This document shows, one piece after another, positions 36,283 through 42,354 of a DNA stretch of 55,962 bases. The stretch's first letter is position 1, and every line of letters starts with the position of its first letter. Made by a program: the position numbers and the translations under genes. This stretch comes from Deltaproteobacteria bacterium (lineage in GTDB: Bacteria; Desulfobacterota; Syntrophobacteria; BM002). The stretch covers positions 2,752,082 to 2,808,043 of the forward strand of contig CP070689.1 in assembly GCA_020353155.1 (NCBI GenBank), given 5' to 3'. The notes under the pieces are model-generated. The model did not search any database, was not told the origin of the DNA, and saw only the letters and a list, made by a program, of their open reading frames with translations.

Positions 36283-36648
36283 CTATCTGCCCTTGCTATG
36301 TTTTATGACGATGGTGGAATAGTTAAGCGCCTTTACCTCGAGTAATAAGCGACAACTAGTCGCAAATCTTCGAGATACCTTTGCGCTTTCTCCAGGTTCC
36401 AGAAAAATCTTCCGCGACCTGTCCTTGTGCAGTACGTAGCCCTTCTTGTTAATCAAGGCGCCTTCTAATTTCAGCTCAATGGGTCTATCACAAATGTTAA
36501 GTATTTGGGCACCCCACACGACTTGGCAAGAGTTTGACAACGACTCAACATAGAATTCACGGTTGGTTAATCTCGCGCAATTATTACCGTATGCATTTGC
36601 TGAAAAGCAGAATATTAGTAGTATAGCAAAAATTAGCCTCTTCATCAT
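36283..36648 (-). CDS. Exported hypothetical protein
   Basis: 121 aa. Signal peptide MMKRLIFAILLIFCFSANAYG with a likely cut after ANA. The mature part has paired Cys residues (NNCARL, NSCQVVW, ICDRP, TSCRLLL) consistent with two disulfides in an Ig-like strand-rich fold (FLEPGESAKVSRRF). Family not recognised. The GAGAGAG ribosome site lies just upstream, and a folded RNA candidate (36688-36807) ends 39 nt before the start. Confidence 0.7.
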   Translation of the reverse strand: MMKRLIFAILLIFCFSANAYGNNCARLTNREFYVESLSNSCQVVWGAQILNICDRPIELKLEGALINKKGYVLHKDRSRKIFLEPGESAKVSRRFATSCRLLLEVKALNYSTIVIKHSKGR

Positions 36649-36687
36649 ACTCTCTCTTTTCCAGAAGTTTCCCCAAAAATGTCTAGA

Positions 36688-36807
36688 TCATCCTTCCAAC
36701 CTGTTTTGAAGAGCCAGTTTACCTTGGTATGCTAATGAAAAGACCTTGTCTGCCTCGGCGGTAGCCGTTTTAAGGGACCGCAAGCCGAAATCCTCTAACC
36801 CGGATAA
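36688..36807 (-). ncRNA. Candidate structured leader RNA, copy A
   Basis: Shares an ungapped 46-nt core (36748-36793) with copy B at 39282-39327; the seven differences are all transitions. Read on the minus strand the changes preserve pairs: stem GGA/UCC with inner UCG/CGG (A) or CCG/UGG (B), and a hairpin CGGC/GCCG (A) or CGGU/GCCG (B). An outer stem closes each copy but with different sequence: UUAUCC/GGAUGA here, GCAUCU/AGAUGC in B. It lies directly upstream of the exported protein gene. No known riboswitch consensus fits; class and ligand unknown. An alternative reading as remnants of a peptide is possible, since the core is also open in one frame. Confidence 0.55.
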
Positions 36808-36817
36808 GCCCTATATA

Positions 36818-36849
36818 AAGAAGCCACGCGCGGAATGGCGTGGCTTCTT
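36818..36849 (-). terminator. Perfect 12-bp hairpin, probable terminator of the SAP gene
   Basis: AAGAAGCCACGC pairs with GCGTGGCTTCTT around an 8-nt loop. On the minus strand it is followed by TTTATAT after the TTC, so it would stop transcription from the SAP-domain gene just before the RNA candidate. The T-tract is imperfect. Confidence 0.65.
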
Positions 36850-36953
36850 AGCACTAAAAGGTTCTCCCACTGCTTGTTTTGGTCTGCAAGTATTATTCTT
36901 GCTGCAAACCAAAACTATGACGGTCTTATGTCAACGGAAATCACATCCGCTGT

Positions 36954-37133
36954 TCAGCCGAGGCAATCCTTTCGAAAGAGGCAATTTAGCTGATCGCAGT
37001 AATCCTCAGCCCTTCCGAAACAGTCAAAGTTACCTTCTGCCAGCTGAATAGCCCTGATCAGTTCGGCTTTGCGTAAATTGTTGGTTTTAATACCCAAATC
37101 TTTTGCAATTGCTCTTAGTTCCTTAACCGTCAT
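36954..37133 (-). CDS. SAP-domain-like small protein (59 aa)
   Basis: ATG at 37133 with AAAGGA upstream. Residues 1-32 (MTVKELRAIAKDLGIKTNNLRKAELIRAIQLAEG) follow the SAP nucleic-acid-binding helix-extension-helix pattern (VKELRxxAKxxGIKxxxLRKAELIRAIQ). The tail carries four Cys (DCFGRAEDYCDQLNCLFRKDCLG). Small SAP-Cys proteins of this kind are common in sulfate reducers; function unknown, DNA or RNA binding inferred. Terminator at 36818-36849 follows. Confidence 0.85.
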   Translation of the reverse strand: MTVKELRAIAKDLGIKTNNLRKAELIRAIQLAEGNFDCFGRAEDYCDQLNCLFRKDCLG

Positions 37134-37316
37134 CTGCCCATCCTTTACTTATAGATACAATCTTTGGCCCGCCCTCTCCCGCCGGCTCAGGCAATGTCCG
37201 GCTCGCCCTTTAACCTAAATGGAGTTGCTTTCCTTCTAAATCCTTATCGCAACGGCCGTGCCATTGTGTTAACTAATTGATATTTATCGTTTTATTGTGC
37301 AAAAACAGTACGCGCA

Positions 37317-37335
37317 TCGGAACTTTGCGTTCCGA
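37317..37335. promoter_or_regulatory. Enhancer palindrome (UAS), promoter 1, site 1
   Basis: TCGGAAC-TTTGC-GTTCCGA: perfect 7-bp arms, 5-bp spacer. Farthest of three sites upstream of the sigma54 promoter at 37624. Confidence 0.8.
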
Positions 37336-37450
37336 TATTAAGCTAAGAACTTTGCCTCCATTCCAGACAGGATTTGAATTGTGTGAGCTAAACTTTTGAT
37401 ATCTCATTATAACTTCAGAAACAGAACTCACGAGACCTATTTAAATTTTA

Positions 37451-37469
37451 TCGGAATTCATAATTCCGA
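37451..37469. promoter_or_regulatory. Enhancer palindrome (UAS), promoter 1, site 2
   Basis: TCGGAAT-TCATA-ATTCCGA: perfect 7-bp arms, 134 bp after site 1. Same architecture as the other sites. Confidence 0.8.
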
Positions 37470-37554
37470 ATTGCAAATTTTATACTGAATCCAAGCTCTT
37501 AGTAAATAAATACTCTATTTCATCCGGTTCAATCGTCCTTCCCTTTCTTGTTTT

Positions 37555-37573
37555 CGAGAACCAGCAGTTCCGA
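37555..37573. promoter_or_regulatory. Enhancer palindrome (UAS), promoter 1, site 3
   Basis: CGAGAAC-CAGCA-GTTCCGA: right arm perfect, left arm partly degenerate. Its end is 52 bp from the -24 GG, the same spacing as at the other three promoters. Confidence 0.7.
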
Positions 37574-37623
37574 TGAGCAATGGGTTAAAGCATAATTATT
37601 AATTATTTCAATATATTAAATTT

Positions 37624-37639
37624 TGGCACAGGTAATGCT
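37624..37639 (+). promoter_or_regulatory. Sigma54 promoter 1
   Basis: TGGCAC-AGGTAA-TGCT: GG at 37625 and GC at 37637 with exactly 10 bp between them, preceded by an A/T-rich stretch. Points to the DUF418-like gene. The first 37200-37600 bases of the spacer contain only the enhancer sites. Confidence 0.88.
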
Positions 37640-37685
37640 CAGAGGAGGTTAATTTTGGCGAGCATCTTATTGGCTAAAGATTTAT

Positions 37686-38879
37686 ATGGACCTGGCCTTG
37701 CGAAAAACTTTTTACCCACACCCTCTCGATTCAACCATGGGAGCAGTCTCGCCGAGCAACCGCATTGTGGGATACGATCTAGCCCGAGCTGGGGCATTCT
37801 TTGGCATGCTAGTGGTAAATTTTTCAGTTCTCTTGGGAAGCGGGAGTTCCACTGCTAATTGGCTGGATTGGGTTACAGGAATAATCCGAGGGCGAGCAGC
37901 AGCTACTTTTGTGGTTTTGGCAGGCGCTGGTCTTTCCCTTTTGAGCAAGGGTGTCTACCTGAGCAGAGACAAAGGAGAAATCAACGCCAAGCGCTCAACC
38001 CTGTTAAAGCGCTCGTTGTTCCTTTTGGTGGTTGGTCTTTTCAACTTCGTTATATCGCCCATATCTGATATTTTACACTTCTATGCCGTTTATATTGCTC
38101 TTGGAGCCTGCCTCTTGACCGTTTCGAATTTGAGCCTCTGGCTGCTGACCGCTTTTACCATCGCCTGCCGTCCCCTTGTTTTTGTTGCCTTTGGTTTTGT
38201 AAAGAGCTGGAACTTGCAAACCCTTGCTGATGGTGGTTTTTACAATCTAACGGGAACAATTGGCCACATCTTTTTCAATGGCTGCTTCCCTGTTATCCCT
38301 TGGATGGCTTTCATCACGGTAGGCATGTGGCTCGGCCGGCAAGACTTCTCAGACCGTTTTTTCAGGAGAAAGATTCTGTTGGCAGGGATTGGCACTGTTG
38401 CTTGTGCCGAGTCGCTCTCCAAGGTGGTAATTTACCTCTCTTCATCTGCTCAGCCTGGGAGCGGCCTTGAAAAACTTCTCCCATTCTTTCAAATAGTATC
38501 ATGGGATCCCATGCCCCTTTTTATGATTTCGTCCACTGGAACAGCCTTAGTGGTTATTGCCCTAATCATGGAATTGGCAACTAATTATGGTAACTCCCGC
38601 TGGGTTCTGCCCTTTGCTACAGTGGGCCAAATAACCCTGACCCTCTATGTTACCCATATAATCGTGGGCAGCATTCTCTTATGGATAGTTGATGAATTCG
38701 AACTAGAGCCTCCCTTACTCAGTCTGTGGGCAAGTCTCTTTTTCTACCTTGCGGCGCTGTTGTTCTCTCAGAACTGGATGAAGCGCTTCCACAAAGGACC
38801 ACTGGAAATGCTCATGCGTCGATTTCTCTTGTTCAAAAGCGCCACAACAACCACAGTCGAGGCAAAAGCTCCCCTTTGA
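37686..38879 (+). CDS. DUF418/YeiB-like membrane protein
   Basis: 397 aa with about 10 hydrophobic segments. The N-terminal RIVGYDLARAGAFFGMLVVNFSVLL matches the RI-x-lDvlRGlAllGIllvN opening of DUF418/DUF1624-type (acyltransferase-3-related) proteins; C-terminal TLYVTHIIVGSILLW fits as well. They are thought to move or acylate substrates across the inner membrane. The strong AGAGGAGG at 37641-37648 serves a TTG at 37655 in another frame; the protein's own ATG at 37686 or an internal ATG at 37737 has none. A short leader ORF with coupling, or a frameshift, is possible. Controlled by sigma54 promoter 1. Confidence 0.82.
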   Translation: MDLALRKTFYPHPLDSTMGAVSPSNRIVGYDLARAGAFFGMLVVNFSVLLGSGSSTANWLDWVTGIIRGRAAATFVVLAGAGLSLLSKGVYLSRDKGEINAKRSTLLKRSLFLLVVGLFNFVISPISDILHFYAVYIALGACLLTVSNLSLWLLTAFTIACRPLVFVAFGFVKSWNLQTLADGGFYNLTGTIGHIFFNGCFPVIPWMAFITVGMWLGRQDFSDRFFRRKILLAGIGTVACAESLSKVVIYLSSSAQPGSGLEKLLPFFQIVSWDPMPLFMISSTGTALVVIALIMELATNYGNSRWVLPFATVGQITLTLYVTHIIVGSILLWIVDEFELEPPLLSLWASLFFYLAALLFSQNWMKRFHKGPLEMLMRRFLLFKSATTTTVEAKAPL

Positions 38880-38915
38880 TATGGGAGGATGAAGAGAGCA
38901 CTTGGTAGGACAATG

Positions 38916-39125
38916 TTATTTTTCCATAACTGCTTTTTCGTGGCACCTGCCACATAATAATTTAGCGCCCGGGATTAGCCCCTTATAGGTATTAATTATG
39001 GAACTATGGAGTCCTTCAATATCTATGGTCAAGTCATCTGTCAGATTGACTGGCACACCTACCAAGCGAAATCCAAGATTACCGTCTGGACCAGGTGGAC
39101 AATTATTGGGGCAAAGGAGTTTCAT
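38916..39125 (-). CDS. Small Cys-rich protein (69 aa)
   Basis: ATG at 39125. Two metal-type pairs: CPNNCPPGPDG near the N-terminus and LLCGRCHEKAV near the C-terminus, with a conserved-looking middle (GFRLVGVPVNLTDDLTIDIEGLHSSII). The CxxCH could bind haem but there is no signal peptide, so a zinc ribbon is more likely. The RNA candidate copy B ends 109 nt upstream. No family name recognised. Confidence 0.65.
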   Translation of the reverse strand: MKLLCPNNCPPGPDGNLGFRLVGVPVNLTDDLTIDIEGLHSSIINTYKGLIPGAKLLCGRCHEKAVMEK

Positions 39126-39234
39126 AGATTTTTCAGCCTTTTTTAAGGTTCATCCGGAATTTGCTTGGATGGTCATTTTTTAGCCATCGACACCGTATGA
39201 CTACCCTGGGACAGGGGTAACTCCTAGACAAAGT

Positions 39235-39336
39235 GCATCTGAGCAACCGATGTTTTGCAATGGCAGCCTGGAATGCCCTTCGTCTGCTTCGGCGGTAACC
39301 GTTTTAAAGGACCACAAACCGGAGTCCAATAGATGC
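39235..39336 (-). ncRNA. Candidate structured leader RNA, copy B
   Basis: Second copy of the element at 36688-36807: 46-nt core 39282-39327 is 39/46 identical and ungapped. On the minus strand an outer stem GCAUCU (39336-39331) / AGAUGC (39240-39235) closes it and an inner hairpin GGCA/UGCC adds a stem not obvious in copy A. It sits downstream of mgtE and upstream of the small Cys-rich gene at 38916-39125. Not GEMM, TPP, FMN, glycine, cobalamin, SAM or T-box by motif. Confidence 0.55.
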
Positions 39337-39420
39337 GAATATGCACCTTTGTCAAGGAATTACTCCTGTCCATTTTAGCCGGAATATTTCGTAGGTGATA
39401 CCCCAAGCGGTGCCGTAAAC

Positions 39421-40782
39421 TCAGTTGAGGATTAGTAGGGCTGCGGTGACGAAAAAGAGGGTGACGCCGAGGACGTCTATACTGGTAGTCACGAAGGGAC
39501 CCGAGGCCACCGCAGGATCGATGCGCAGCTTCACCGCTATTAAGGGTAAGAAAGTACCGACCACCGCCGCCAGGGTCATGTTGCCACACATGGCCACACC
39601 GACCGCCACACCCAAGATTACGCTCTTGTTCAAAAACCAGCCAACGAGAGCAAGTAGGAAGCCATAAGCAATCCCGAGTAGCAGCCCCACCCTGATCTCT
39701 TTAAAAACCACCTTCCACAGCAATTTGGGATCAATCCTTCCAGTAGCCAGTCCACGAACGGTGATTGATAGGCTTTGGGTACCTATGTTGCCTCCCATTC
39801 CCATGATAACCGGAATGAAAGCCGCCAGGGAGGCGAACAAGGCGATATGTTCGCTAAAGTGGCCTTCAAAACCACCTATTATCTTGATAGCAGCAACGCC
39901 TCCGATCCAAGCTGCGAAAAGCCAGGGAAGGCGCACCCTTACACTGCGCCACACCGAGAAAGAACTAATCTCTTCCTCTGAGGTACCGGCCATCTTCAAG
40001 ATGTCCTCGGTGGCTTCCTCGCGCAAGACATCGATGACGTCATCTACGGTTATAATCCCAACAAGAATATCATTGTCATCTACAACAGGTACCGCCAGGA
40101 TGTTGTAACGTGAGACCCTTCGAGCTGCTTCCTCCTGGTCAGTAGTGACATGGACCTTGACCACCTCTGAGGTCATTATTTTGGAAAGCTTGGTTTCATC
40201 GCTAGCAGTTACCAGCTGACGCAAAGATACCACCCCTGATAGACGTTTTTCCTCATCAACCACGTAAAGGTAGAAGACCATCTCGGTTGCCGACGCCTTG
40301 CGCACTTCCTGTACCGCCTCTTGGGCGCTCATGTTTTCTGGCAGGGCGAGAAAATCAGTGGTCATAATGCGGCCGGCCGAATCTTCTGGGTATTTCAGCA
40401 GTTCCGAGACCTCTTCTGTGTCTTTGTAGGACATGAGCCCGAGGATGTTCTCTCGTACCTCATCTGAAAGACTGGCGAGTAGGTCTGCTGCGTCGTCATC
40501 CGCCATGGCAGAAAGGATCTCCACCAAACGCTCGGTGGACAGAGATTGAATGAAATTGTTTCGGAAAGAAGGGTGCATCTCCGACAAGACATCAGCGGCG
40601 GTGTCCACATCGGGTAAGAGCTTGAAAACGGTGTGGGCAGAACGGTCGTCCAGAAGTTTGAAAAGGTAGGCTATATCAGCGGGGTGGGTCTTTTTGAGGA
40701 TATTGGTCAGATGGTAGGTGGCATTGCGGCGCAACAGCCTTTCTACCGTGTCCTGAAGCAATTGGTATCCTCTTTCGGGCAT
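39421..40782 (-). CDS. mgtE: Magnesium transporter MgtE
   Basis: 453 aa. N domain (about 1-125, helical repeats with HPADIAYLFKLL), paired CBS domains (about 130-255, MTTDFLALPENMSAQEAVQEVR ... ILVGIITVDDVIDVLREEATEDI) and five TM helices (about 285-453) containing the pore motif PVIMGMGGNIGTQS. Mg2+ binding to N and CBS domains closes the pore. A strong hairpin structure lies just before the start (40796-40856), which may control translation. Confidence 0.96.
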   Translation of the reverse strand: MPERGYQLLQDTVERLLRRNATYHLTNILKKTHPADIAYLFKLLDDRSAHTVFKLLPDVDTAADVLSEMHPSFRNNFIQSLSTERLVEILSAMADDDAADLLASLSDEVRENILGLMSYKDTEEVSELLKYPEDSAGRIMTTDFLALPENMSAQEAVQEVRKASATEMVFYLYVVDEEKRLSGVVSLRQLVTASDETKLSKIMTSEVVKVHVTTDQEEAARRVSRYNILAVPVVDDNDILVGIITVDDVIDVLREEATEDILKMAGTSEEEISSFSVWRSVRVRLPWLFAAWIGGVAAIKIIGGFEGHFSEHIALFASLAAFIPVIMGMGGNIGTQSLSITVRGLATGRIDPKLLWKVVFKEIRVGLLLGIAYGFLLALVGWFLNKSVILGVAVGVAMCGNMTLAAVVGTFLPLIAVKLRIDPAVASGPFVTTSIDVLGVTLFFVTAALLILN

Positions 40783-40795
40783 TGCCTCTACCCTG

Positions 40796-40856
40796 CCCGC
40801 AAGTAGCGAGGCAATTCAAACTGCTGCCTCGTTTGTACCTCTTGCTACTGTGCGGG
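40796..40856 (-). promoter_or_regulatory. Folded leader upstream of mgtE
   Basis: On the minus strand CCCGCA (40856-40851) pairs with TGCGGG (40801-40796), GTAGC (40848-40844) with GCTAC (40807-40803), and inside lies the hairpin GAGGCA/TGCCTC (40830-40825 / 40813-40808). The structure ends just before the GGGTAGAGG that should be the ribosome-binding site. It is too small for an M-box (ykoK); a new Mg-linked or other leader is possible. 40857-41051 holds no gene. Confidence 0.5.
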
Positions 40857-41051
40857 TCTTTAGATAAATTTGATTCCATAATGCAGAGTGTCTGCACCCC
40901 TTTATTGCGTCCTTAAATGAGCTAGCAAAATGATGAAGAGATGTCAAACAAAAACCTTTGATTGCCACTAAGATTGCTTTGCTGATAAAAGAAGGGCAAA
41001 GAAGCACCACCTGCCAGCTTTAAGTTAACCACCCACTTTTACCAGCTATGA

Positions 41052-41270
41052 CTAATGGTCGAAAACATCCTCCGAGTGGTTCTTAGATTTCTGACGCTTG
41101 TACTTCATTTTTACCTCATGCCGTGACGGACCGTCTTTAATCTTCTTTCTGCGACATTCCTCACAACGCTTCGGGGGATTAAACCCGAGGGAGTTGAAAC
41201 GTTGCTGTTGGGCAACGGTAAAGATAAACGTGTTCCCGCATTGGCTACAAATTATTCTTTTATCTTGCAT
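41052..41270 (-). CDS. Zinc-ribbon domain protein (72 aa)
   Basis: RIICSQCGNTFIFTVAQQQRFNSLGFNPPKRCEECRRKK has two CxxC pairs, the pattern of the small 'probable zinc-ribbon' family (PF13451-like). Basic C-terminus (HEVKMKYKRQKSKNH) suggests nucleic-acid contact. TAGGAG ribosome site. It may be the third gene of the sigma54 promoter 2 unit, though a strong hairpin (41313-41336) lies between it and the preceding gene. Confidence 0.85.
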   Translation of the reverse strand: MQDKRIICSQCGNTFIFTVAQQQRFNSLGFNPPKRCEECRRKKIKDGPSRHEVKMKYKRQKSKNHSEDVFDH

Positions 41271-41312
41271 GGTCAGCTCCTAGGGGGAGTTTTCAGCCCC
41301 TGGGCTAAGCAA

Positions 41313-41336
41313 GTGAGGGGGGCCTCCCCCCCTCAC
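41313..41336 (-). other. GC-rich hairpin between two small genes
   Basis: GTGAGGGGGG pairs with CCCCCCTCAC around a short loop. On the minus strand no T run follows (TTGCTTAG), on the plus strand GTTTTAT follows. It may be a processing or attenuation point for the zinc-ribbon gene rather than a full terminator. Confidence 0.5.
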
Positions 41337-41397
41337 GTTTTATAAAGATCGTTGATACGGGCTCCCCGACTCAAAACTCACGAAGAGCTTTCTAGCT

Positions 41398-41724
41398 CTA
41401 TTCCTGAATGATATATATGGTTATATTGATTGTTTTCCGACCTTCTTCATCAGTGACAATCGAACCGGTCGCTTTTACATTTTTCTCTTCGAGCTTCAAG
41501 AGTTCCATGCCCTTGCCCGAGTTGGATACAGCAATCTCTTCCCCCTCCTCGGTTGCAATGACAACAGCCGTGACATTGTCGTTGGCGTCCCACTCAGAGG
41601 CAAAGACGGTTCCAGCAATCTCTACTTCTTCCGTGGCTGCAAACAGTGGCAGGGTGCCCATCAGGGCGACAATCGCCAAAATACTCAGGACACGCAGCAG
41701 AGTTTTTTTTCTCAGCAACATCAT
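41398..41724 (-). CDS. Exported OB-fold-like protein
   Basis: 108 aa with a signal peptide (TLLRVLSILAIVALMGTLPLFA-A). The mature part EVEIAGTVFASEWDANDNVTAVVIATEEGEEIAVSNSGKGMELLKLEEKNVKATGSIVTDEEGRKTINITIYII looks like a five-stranded OB barrel. The 85-aa product of the next upstream gene is a cytosolic paralogue with the same pattern (G-V-x-x-x-x-W-D ... VTA ... VKxSGSI ... G-K-x-I-T). Function unknown; likely co-transcribed from sigma54 promoter 2. Confidence 0.72.
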   Translation of the reverse strand: MMLLRKKTLLRVLSILAIVALMGTLPLFAATEEVEIAGTVFASEWDANDNVTAVVIATEEGEEIAVSNSGKGMELLKLEEKNVKATGSIVTDEEGRKTINITIYIIQE

Positions 41725-41806
41725 TTTTCCTCCCTATTCAGTCTTTCTTGTTTGCACTAAAGAAAACGGGACAATTCCCTCACCTTAGACCAAACTTCTT
41801 TATTGG

Positions 41807-42064
41807 TCATTCTTCCAGCACCTCATATTTCCTCACAGTAATGACCTTTTTGCCATCTTCCTTTAAAAATATAGATCCGCTTACTTTAACCCTCTGGCGA
41901 AGGAAAGCCAGCAACGCCTCGCCCCAAGCGTTCTGGTCCACTAAGTACTCTTCTTCCAGGTGAGTCGAAATAGCCGTGGCAGTGACATTACCCTTATCGT
42001 CCCAGTCCACCGGTATGACGAGTCCTCTTAAAGTCGTAAGAGTGCCTGCATCTTTATTTTCCAT
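41807..42064 (-). CDS. Cytosolic OB-fold-like paralogue
   Basis: 85 aa, no signal peptide: LTTLRGLVIPVDWDDKGNVTATAISTHLEEEYLVDQNAWGEALLAFLRQRVKVSGSIFLKEDGKKVITVRKYEVL. Aligns with the exported protein at 41398-41724 through WD--GNVTA, VKVSGSI and GKKVITV. First gene after sigma54 promoter 2 (about 67 bp upstream). Pairing of an exported and a cytosolic version is unusual. Confidence 0.75.
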   Translation of the reverse strand: MENKDAGTLTTLRGLVIPVDWDDKGNVTATAISTHLEEEYLVDQNAWGEALLAFLRQRVKVSGSIFLKEDGKKVITVRKYEVLEE

Positions 42065-42130
42065 TGGTCCTCACTAAAGGTTGCAGCTGGAGCTGAATGC
42101 ACCGCTGATCCCTCGGTTCAGTGAAAGCCT

Positions 42131-42147
42131 AGGCAACAGATGTGCCA
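42131..42147 (-). promoter_or_regulatory. Sigma54 promoter 2
   Basis: Minus strand TGGCAC-ATCTGT-TGCC: GG (42146-42145) and GC (42134-42133) 10 bp apart, the best match in the window. Transcription runs into the OB-fold gene pair. Confidence 0.9.
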
Positions 42148-42200
42148 TTTAGATAACTTATTGTAATTTATGGATTTAACAGAAGATAAGAGTCTCAGGA

Positions 42201-42219
42201 TCGGAACTCCTGCTTCCGA
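42201..42219. promoter_or_regulatory. Enhancer palindrome (UAS), promoter 2, site 1
   Basis: TCGGAAC-TCCTG-CTTCCGA: one mismatch in the arms. Its near end is 55 bp from the -24 GG of promoter 2. Confidence 0.8.
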
Positions 42220-42304
42220 TCACTGCCTGGGAGAGGATGAGTCTGGTATGAATTAGTGTTTAGTTCTACGGGCAATTATTTGAAATATATATATAATTCT
42301 TAAA

Positions 42305-42323
42305 GAAGAACTGGCAGGACCGA
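42305..42323. promoter_or_regulatory. Degenerate enhancer site, promoter 2
   Basis: GAAGAAC-TGGCA-GGACCGA: matches 4/7 and 5/7 of the arms. Spacing (104 bp from site 1, 30 bp from site 3) repeats the spacings seen at promoters 1 and 3, which is why it is kept at low confidence. Confidence 0.35.
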
Positions 42324-42334
42324 ATTTTGCCTTG

Positions 42335-42353
42335 TCGGAACTACCATTTCCGC
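42335..42353. promoter_or_regulatory. Enhancer palindrome (UAS), promoter 2, site 3
   Basis: TCGGAAC-TACCA-TTTCCGC, immediately downstream of the activator's stop codon and 134 bp beyond site 1, the same offset as at promoter 1. Confidence 0.75.
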
Positions 42354-42354
42354 T

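Noticed and set aside
36746..37051. 101-codon plus-strand frame
   Set aside because: Antisense to the RNA element, the hairpin and the SAP gene, with implausible composition.
36688..39336. Assignment of the two-copy RNA to the c-di-GMP-I (GEMM) riboswitch
   Set aside because: No GACGCAAAGCC-type core or GAAA tetraloop in either strand; only general GC hairpins agree.
39224..39589. 121-codon minus-strand frame at the end of mgtE
   Set aside because: Out-of-frame shadow of mgtE and the RNA element.
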